Shown here: positions 7,461 through 11,685 of the stretch, piece after piece
Layout of the letters: the number at the start of each line of letters is the position of its first letter
Position numbering within the stretch: position 1 is the first letter of the stretch
Assembly: GCA_030638405.1 (NCBI GenBank)
Contig: DAOWER010000194.1
Location: 1-11,685 of the forward strand
DNA from: Candidatus Eiseniibacteriota bacterium
GTDB lineage: Bacteria; Joyebacterota; Joyebacteria; Joyebacterales; Joyebacteraceae
Direction of reading: 5' to 3'
Length of the DNA: 11,685 nt
Made by a program: the position numbers and the translations under genes
Notes under the pieces: model-generated
The model's database searches: none
Told to the model about the DNA's origin: nothing
What the model saw: only the letters and a program-made list of their open reading frames with translations

Positions 7461-8933
7461 CTATCCATCGACGAACTGCGAAAGCCTCTCGACGATGTTG
7501 CCCTCCGGATCCTTGATCTCGACCACGAGCGGCATCTGGCCCGGCATGGAGTGCGTCGCACAGCCGAAGCACGGGTCGTAGGCCCGGAACGCCATCTCGA
7601 CCATGTTCAGCAGGCCGTCGTTGACGACACCGTCCTTGATGAGCCCTTTCGCAGCGCGCTCGACCGACATGCAGATGGCCGCCGCGTTGCAGACGGTCGC
7701 GACGATAAGATTAGCCTGCGTGATGACGCCGCGCTCGTCCGTCTTGTAGTGGTGGAAGAGCGTTCCGCGAGGCGCCTCGACAACACCGATGCCTTCGGTC
7801 GGCGTCTCGGTGGGAAGCGTGCGGATGTTGTCGCTCATGATGTCGTCGTCCTCGAGAAGCTCCACCATGCGCTCACCCGCATACAGAATCTCGACGAGGC
7901 GCGCCCAGTGGTACGCCAGCGTGTTGTGCGCCGGCTTGCCGCCCAGCGTCTCGTACATCTTGTCGTGCGCGGCCTGAGCCTGTGGTGTGGCCATGCCCTC
8001 CGACGCGTTCAGGCGCGCCAGCGGGGCGACCCTGAATACGCCGCTGTCCGGACCGTCGACGAACCCCTTCCAACCGACCTTCTTGAGGAACGGGAACTTG
8101 ACGTAGGACCAAGGCTCGACATGCTCCGAGATGTGGTCGAGGTAGTCCTTCGCCTCGAACTTCGCGAACTCCTCGCCCGTCGGGGTCACGACACGAAGCT
8201 GGCCGTCGTAGAGGTTGACCTTGTTGTTTTCATCGACCAGGCCCATGTAGTAGGTCTCGTGCTTGTACACGTCACCGACGATGAGGTCGACGTAGGTCTT
8301 ATTCTTGAGCACCACATCTTCAAAAAGCTGCAGGCTGAACTTCGCGAACTCGACGGCGTCCGCCGCGGTCTTCCTGAACTCCTCGCGGTTCTCCTCGGTC
8401 AGCCCGCGCGAGACGCCACCCGGCAGACCGCAGACGGGATGGATCACGCGCCCGCCGAGTTCCGTGATGATGTTGCGCGCGCGCTTCCGGATATCGATGA
8501 CCTGTCCGCCTATCTCGAGCCCAACCTTCGCGATGACGCCTAAGATGTTGCGCTCGGCCGCCGGTGCGTCCGGCCCTACGACGAAGTCGGGACCGCCCAG
8601 GAAGTAGAAGTGGAGCGCGTGGTCCTCGAAGATGAACGCGGTGTTGATGAGCTCACGTATGAGCTTCGCCGGGCGCGGTGGGTCGACGTGAAAGAGGTCG
8701 TCCAGCGTCTTCGTGGACGCCATGTGATGCGTCGTCGGGCACACGCCGCAGATCTTCGGGGTGATCCTCGGCATCTCCTCCGCCATCCGCCCCTCACTGA
8801 ACTTCTCGAAGCCCCGAAGCTCCGGCACCTGGAAGTAGGCGTTCGACACGTTCCCCGAATCATCGAGGAAGATTTCGATCTTCCCGTGCCCCTCCAAACG
8901 CGTGATCGGATCTATCGTAATACGCTTGCTCAT
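7461..8933 (-). CDS. [NiFe] hydrogenase large (catalytic) subunit, group 3 MvhA-like
   Basis: A 490-residue catalytic subunit carrying the Ni-Fe(CN)2CO site. The N-terminal RLEGHGKI (12-19) holds the proton-transfer Glu14. The L1 motif is KICGVCPTTHH, with ligands C62 and C65, and the L2 motif is DPCFGCATH, with C455, C458 and H461. APRGTL carries the conserved active-site Arg. A tail of 29 residues follows H461, which the adjacent M52 protease should cleave, so this is a precursor. The canonical Arg before the first Cys pair (RxCGxC) is Lys here. The overall pattern resembles cytosolic group 3 MvhA-like subunits, not membrane-bound group 1. I chose the ATG at 8931-8933 (GGAGGAG just upstream) over an upstream start that would add ten residues. 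The small-subunit gene ends 57 bp upstream. Confidence 0.95.
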   Translation of the reverse strand: MSKRITIDPITRLEGHGKIEIFLDDSGNVSNAYFQVPELRGFEKFSEGRMAEEMPRITPKICGVCPTTHHMASTKTLDDLFHVDPPRPAKLIRELINTAFIFEDHALHFYFLGGPDFVVGPDAPAAERNILGVIAKVGLEIGGQVIDIRKRARNIITELGGRVIHPVCGLPGGVSRGLTEENREEFRKTAADAVEFAKFSLQLFEDVVLKNKTYVDLIVGDVYKHETYYMGLVDENNKVNLYDGQLRVVTPTGEEFAKFEAKDYLDHISEHVEPWSYVKFPFLKKVGWKGFVDGPDSGVFRVAPLARLNASEGMATPQAQAAHDKMYETLGGKPAHNTLAYHWARLVEILYAGERMVELLEDDDIMSDNIRTLPTETPTEGIGVVEAPRGTLFHHYKTDERGVITQANLIVATVCNAAAICMSVERAAKGLIKDGVVNDGLLNMVEMAFRAYDPCFGCATHSMPGQMPLVVEIKDPEGNIVERLSQFVDG

Positions 8934-8935
8934 CT

Positions 8936-8942
8936 CTCCTCC
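8936..8942 (-). promoter_or_regulatory. Ribosome binding site for the hydrogenase large subunit
   Basis: GGAGGAG on the minus strand immediately before the ATG at 8931-8933. It supports this start over an in-frame codon at 8961-8963 that would lie upstream of the Shine-Dalgarno sequence. Confidence 0.7.
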
Positions 8943-8968
8943 GTGATGCTTGTCGGCTCGCAACTCGT

Positions 8969-8987
8969 GCGCCGCGCTGGTCGGCGC
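8969..8987 (-). repeat. Short GC inverted repeat between hydrogenase small and large subunit genes
   Basis: Arms GCGCCG (8969-8974) and CGGCGC (8982-8987) enclose a 7-base loop. It is a modest hairpin just after the small-subunit stop codon. In GC-rich DNA such repeats arise by chance, so the role is uncertain. Confidence 0.4.
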
Positions 8988-8990
8988 CGG

Positions 8991-9959
8991 CTAGCTCGTG
9001 AGCTTCTTCCCTCTCAGCAGCGACGAGGGCAGACTGTACATGTAGGCAAGTCCCGTGGTGTCCGGGATTGAATCGACTATCTTCTCCATCTCCTCGGGGT
9101 CGTCGACGTCGATGATGGAGGCGAGCGCCGACAGGAACTTGGCCCCCATGTCCTTGACCTCGTCGGTCGGGCCGAAGCACCCGCGGCACGGCATGTTCGC
9201 GTTGATGCAGCGCTGACCGCACCCGGCGCGGGTCGCCGGGCCCATGCAGATGACGCCCTCGGCCAGGAAGCACTTTTCCGGGTCCATGAATGTCTGGTGC
9301 GGGCGCTTGAGCTCCTTTATCTCGAGCTTCTCGGGCTTGCTGTCGTTCCGGTCGCACTCATCGCAGAGCGACTTGTTCGGGGCGAGCACGGAACCCTTCG
9401 GGGGCAGCTCACCTGCGAGGATGGCGTTCACCGCGTCCATGATGAGGTCCGGCGGTACGGTGCACCCCGGGAGGTAGTAGTCGACGTCGATGACCTGGTC
9501 GAGCGCGTGGACGCGGTCCCAGAGGACCGGCAGCTCCAGCTCGCCCTCCGGCATCTTTGTCTCGGACTGCGGGTGCGTCTTCTCTGGGTTATCGACGCCG
9601 GGCAGAGTCTCGTAGACGCACTCCAGGAGGCTCTTCTTGTCAGAGAAGTTGGCCAGGCCCGGGATCCCGCCCAGGTGCGCGCACGAGCCGAACGCGACGA
9701 TCAGCTGGGACTTTCTCCTCAGAAGCTCCGACCACTCCAGCTGCTCCGACGTGCGGACGCCGCCGTTCAGGAAAGCGACCGCTATCTCCCCGTCCTCCAG
9801 CGCCTCGACGTCCTTGCGCTTGAAGTCCAACGCCACGGGCCACAGGACGATGTCGACGGCGTCGGCCACCGTCAGGATGTCCTCGTTGAGGTCGACCCAC
9901 GCCTCTTCACAGCCGCCACACGACGCATTCCAGTACAGCGCTACCTTTGGCTTAGCCAC
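8991..9959 (-). CDS. [NiFe] hydrogenase small (electron-transfer) subunit, group 3 MvhG-like
   Basis: A 322-residue iron-sulfur subunit without a Tat signal peptide, so it is cytosolic. The proximal [4Fe-4S] ligands are C14 and C17 (WNASCGGCE), C93 (GSCAHLGG) and C166 (PGCTVPP). Eight further cysteines (C199, C202, C230, C238, C247, C251, C258, C261) can bind two more [4Fe-4S] clusters, for three in all. This matches MvhG-type subunits of group 3 enzymes, which pass electrons from the active site to a partner such as MvhD/HdrA. No such partner is encoded in this window. The start is GTG at 9957-9959, with GGGGGT about 7 bases upstream. It is the first gene of the minus-strand block, directly after the divergent promoter region, and is 57 bp from the large subunit. 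Confidence 0.93.
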   Translation of the reverse strand: MAKPKVALYWNASCGGCEEAWVDLNEDILTVADAVDIVLWPVALDFKRKDVEALEDGEIAVAFLNGGVRTSEQLEWSELLRRKSQLIVAFGSCAHLGGIPGLANFSDKKSLLECVYETLPGVDNPEKTHPQSETKMPEGELELPVLWDRVHALDQVIDVDYYLPGCTVPPDLIMDAVNAILAGELPPKGSVLAPNKSLCDECDRNDSKPEKLEIKELKRPHQTFMDPEKCFLAEGVICMGPATRAGCGQRCINANMPCRGCFGPTDEVKDMGAKFLSALASIIDVDDPEEMEKIVDSIPDTTGLAYMYSLPSSLLRGKKLTS

Positions 9960-10016
9960 TTATCGCACCCCCGCTGGGTTCACGCTCTTGGATTCTCTGG
10001 TGAAGTGTAGGTTGCC

Positions 10017-10022
10017 ACTATA
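10017..10022 (-). promoter_or_regulatory. Candidate -10 element for the hydrogenase operon
   Basis: TATAGT (TTATAGT with its upstream base) on the minus strand, about 58 bases before the small-subunit GTG. The -35 region about 18 bp upstream (TCCGGA) matches poorly, so an activator would be needed if this is the promoter. Confidence 0.25.
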
Positions 10023-10047
10023 AGGGAAATCGACGCCCGGTCCGGAC

Positions 10048-10060
10048 GTGGCGACGCCAC
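10048..10060. promoter_or_regulatory. Perfect 13-bp palindrome, candidate operator
   Basis: GTGGCGACGCCAC has two 6-base arms around a single central base. A hairpin with a 1-base loop is unlikely, so a dimeric regulator site is the better guess. It lies about 25 bp upstream of the candidate -10 for the hydrogenase gene, a position suited to an activator. Confidence 0.35.
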
Positions 10061-10165
10061 CCCTGAGTTCAGAGGCAGCGACAACCATCAGCGAAGATAC
10101 CATCCGGAACCACGTTCGTGCAAGCGAAACCGCCGCTCCATCGGCGTTTGCGCCGCGAAATCCTG

Positions 10166-10195
10166 TTGAATGAGTGAGAACTGATGTAGTAGCAT
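10166..10195 (+). promoter_or_regulatory. Candidate sigma70-type promoter for the receiver-kinase gene
   Basis: TTGAAT (10166-10171) and TAGCAT (10190-10195) are spaced by 18 bp on the plus strand, matching the TTGACA and TATAAT consensus at four positions each. A 5' leader of about 60-65 bases would follow before the ATG at 10265. The sequence here is locally AT-richer than the genes. Confidence 0.4.
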
Positions 10196-10202
10196 TTACA
10201 TC
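10183..10202. promoter_or_regulatory. GATGTA-N8-TACATC inverted repeat over the candidate -10
   Basis: Perfect 6-base arms (10183-10188 and 10197-10202) separated by 8 bases overlap the candidate -10 of the receiver-kinase gene. The layout suits a repressor or autoregulator site, though 6-base arms can occur by chance. Confidence 0.35.
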
Positions 10203-10264
10203 CTGAGATTTCCTCAAACGGCCTCATTCTTGAGCCTCAGTCTGTCATCTCCGAGGGAGGGAGC

Positions 10265-11392
10265 ATGACCGATCAGCTGAAGGTGCTGGTGGTTGACGAC
10301 GAGGAGCCTATCCGGGACTCGTGCCGGCAGGTCCTGACCAAGGCGGGCTATGAATGCCACACGGCGGTGGACGGCATCGAGGGTCTCCACTTCGCCCACC
10401 AGGTCGAGCCCGACGTGATCCTCCTCGACCTCATGATGCCGGGTATGGACGGGCTGTCGATGCTCGACCAGCTCCTCAAGACCCACCCGAACGTGGTCTG
10501 CATTGTCATAACCGGATACGCGACCATCGAATCGGCCGTCGACGCGATGAAGCACGGCGCGTTCGACTTCCTGCCGAAGCCGTTCACACCCGACGAACTC
10601 AGGGTCATCGTTACGCGCGGGCTCGAGCAGCGGAAGCTCCTGCTGGAGACCGCGGCGCTCCGCGAAGAGAAGCGGCGGATGCAACAGTACTTCATCTCCA
10701 TCGTGGCCCACGAGCTGCGCTCTCCCCTCCTTCTGGTGAAGCAGTACCTCGACCTCATCGTCGGGGGGAAGATGGGGAAGGTCGACGAGACCGCCGGGGA
10801 GATGCTCGCCGGCGCGCACAGCACGCTGACGGGTCTTCTCCACATCATCGCCGACTGGCTGAAGCTCGCGCGGATCGACGCCGGCGACGTCGCGGGAGCG
10901 ATGGAGGAGGTCGACATCAGGCCCGTTCTCGATGCGGTCGTCGAGGAGCTTAAGCCCCGCGCGGAGGAGGCGTCCGTCACCATCAGGCTGGACTTCGCGC
11001 TTTCGCCGTGCTCGGTGATGGCACACCCGGACTCGCTCGCGGTCGTGTTCAGGAACCTGATCTCGAACTCGATCAAGTACAACAAACCGGAGGGCACGGT
11101 GGTCGTCGAGGGAACGTGTGAGGACGGGAACCTCAGAGTTGACGTCAGGGACACGGGGATGGGCATCCCGGTGGCCGAGGTCCCGTTCATCTTCGAGGAC
11201 TTCTTCCGCGTCAAGAGTTCGAAGACGGCCGAGATTCCGGGCACGGGCCTTGGCCTGTCCATTGTGAAGAAGATAGTCGAAGGCCATCACGGCTCGATAG
11301 AGGTCGAATCGGCTGAGGGCGAGGGGACAACCTTCAGCGTGTTCCTCCCGCTCGTGTGCACTGATGCGGGAGCGCAGGAGACGGCGGACTAA
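10265..11392 (+). CDS. Receiver-histidine kinase fusion (REC-HisKA-HATPase_c)
   Basis: A 375-residue cytoplasmic signalling protein. Residues 1-120 are a response-regulator receiver domain: acidic pocket D11/D12, phospho-acceptor D55 in LLDLMMPGMDG, T83 in VITGYAT and K105 in LPKPF. A helical linker (about 120-140) leads to a HisKA dimerisation domain with phospho-accepting H149 in VAHELRSPL. The ATP-binding domain shows the N box (NLISNSIKYN, N268), G1 (DTGMGIP, 296-302), F box (FEDFFRV) and G2 (GTGLGLSIVKK). There is no transmembrane segment and no PAS or GAF sensor, so its input is probably phosphorylation of the receiver by another kinase. The ATG at 10265 follows GGGAGG. It is divergent from the hydrogenase operon and 78 bp upstream of a zinc-ribbon-like gene. 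A regulatory link to the hydrogenase is only an inference from position. Confidence 0.93.
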   Translation: MTDQLKVLVVDDEEPIRDSCRQVLTKAGYECHTAVDGIEGLHFAHQVEPDVILLDLMMPGMDGLSMLDQLLKTHPNVVCIVITGYATIESAVDAMKHGAFDFLPKPFTPDELRVIVTRGLEQRKLLLETAALREEKRRMQQYFISIVAHELRSPLLLVKQYLDLIVGGKMGKVDETAGEMLAGAHSTLTGLLHIIADWLKLARIDAGDVAGAMEEVDIRPVLDAVVEELKPRAEEASVTIRLDFALSPCSVMAHPDSLAVVFRNLISNSIKYNKPEGTVVVEGTCEDGNLRVDVRDTGMGIPVAEVPFIFEDFFRVKSSKTAEIPGTGLGLSIVKKIVEGHHGSIEVESAEGEGTTFSVFLPLVCTDAGAQETAD

Positions 11393-11470
11393 ACGAGTCT
11401 GAGATCCCGCCGCTCGGTCGTCGAACGGTCGCGCGGGGACGGACGTCACTCTTGAGAGGAGAACGACAAC

Positions 11471-11685
11471 ATGCCGGAGGGCGGGAAGTTCAAGCACATC
11501 CAGGTGTTCTGTCCGGAGTGCCAGAAGATGATCTCGCCGGGCGAGTACGCGATGTGCCCCTACTTCGAGGGCGGGGAGCTGGACATCTCTGAAGCGGAGA
11601 AGGTCTTCAAGCAGCTCTTCACGTGCCACGTGAAGTGCGGGACCAAGATCGAGTATCACTACTACAAGGACGGCGAACGCGTCAC
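11471..11685 (+). CDS. Cysteine-rich zinc-ribbon-like protein, partial
   Basis: The first 71 codons are visible and the frame is still open at the window edge. The sequence has CPEC (C14, C17), then C29 and a CHVKC group (C52, C56), spacing that suggests one or more zinc or iron-sulfur sites. I do not recognise the family. The ATG at 11471-11473 is preceded by GAGAGGAGA with GGAG about 9 bases upstream. It lies 78 bp after the receiver-kinase stop codon on the same strand, with no terminator seen between, so it may be co-transcribed. A small regulatory or redox-related protein is possible, but the function is unknown. Confidence 0.75.
   Translation, partial: MPEGGKFKHIQVFCPECQKMISPGEYAMCPYFEGGELDISEAEKVFKQLFTCHVKCGTKIEYHYYKDGERV

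Larger units (their letters stand above)
9960..10264. other. Divergent intergenic region (hydrogenase / receiver-kinase)
   Basis: About 305 bp without a convincing gene. It is less GC-rich than its surroundings near 9990-10030 and 10160-10220, as expected for promoters firing both ways. It contains the perfect palindrome at 10048-10060, a small hairpin (CGCCG 10131-10135, CGGCG 10142-10146, loop of 6), the GATGTA/TACATC inverted repeat at 10183-10202 and candidate -10/-35 elements listed separately. An 85-codon open frame on the minus strand has no ribosome binding site and low-complexity composition; I do not call it. Confidence 0.6.

Noticed and set aside
9990..10016. Possible sigma54 promoter (TGGCA element) for the hydrogenase operon
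   Set aside because: TGGCA is present on the minus strand but there is no GC dinucleotide at the required -12 spacing.
9960..10217. 85-codon minus-strand frame in the divergent intergenic region
   Set aside because: TTG start without a ribosome binding site, no recognisable motif, and it overlaps the promoter region.
10214..11659. 481-codon minus-strand frame opposite the receiver-kinase
   Set aside because: The plus strand has complete REC, HisKA and HATPase_c motifs; the antisense product looks like a shadow.
1..11685. CRISPR array, tRNA, rRNA, insertion sequence or phage attachment site
   Set aside because: No regularly spaced direct repeats, cloverleaf-like segments, transposase genes or terminal inverted repeats seen on reading the window.

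Overview
The window is GC-rich bacterial chromosomal DNA. It reads like an anaerobic or facultative bacterium, probably from a poorly cultured lineage: it carries a cytosolic [NiFe] hydrogenase of the type found in H2-cycling anaerobes and uses many GTG and TTG starts preceded by GGAGG-type ribosome binding sites. No rRNA, tRNA or marker gene is present, so I do not name a phylum.

Layout. Ten genes lie head to tail on the minus strand, from about 9959 down to position 1, and two lie on the plus strand at the right end. A gap of about 305 bp (9960-10264) separates the two divergent groups. Read in the direction of transcription, the minus-strand block is: [NiFe] hydrogenase small subunit (9959-8991), large subunit (8933-7461), M52 hydrogenase maturation protease (7344-6850), class I SAM methyltransferase (6853-6068, overlapping the protease by 4 bp), M24 metallopeptidase (6004-4778), GlcD/DLD-type FAD-linked oxidase (4774-3110), FemAB/CelD-like GNAT acyltransferase (3029-1959), 14-TM MOP-family flippase (1924-371), a 66-residue ribbon-helix-helix-like protein (369-169), and the first codons of a sulfatase/alkaline-phosphatase superfamily enzyme (59 to beyond position 1). 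The plus strand carries a receiver-histidine kinase fusion (10265-11392) and the start of a cysteine-rich zinc-ribbon-like protein (11471 onward).

How the genes fit together. The hydrogenase subunits and protease form a clear unit: the large subunit keeps a C-terminal tail of 29 residues after its last nickel ligand, and the protease encoded next would remove it. The subunits most resemble group 3 (MvhA/MvhG-like) enzymes, which normally pass electrons to MvhD and heterodisulfide reductase, but neither partner is in this window. The M24 peptidase and FAD oxidase are closely spaced (3 bp), and so are the flippase and the RHH-like protein (1 bp), which suggests translational coupling. The left part (GNAT, flippase, RHH-like protein, sulfatase) suggests a cell-surface polysaccharide or lipid-linked glycan function. 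It may be a separate transcription unit from the hydrogenase part, because gaps of 80-116 bp with inverted or tandem repeats interrupt the block.

Nothing here is clearly an undescribed system. The points most worth a second look are the hydrogenase without its usual electron partner, the divergent sensor-less receiver-kinase, the short RHH-like protein next to the sulfatase, and the structured intergenic repeats.
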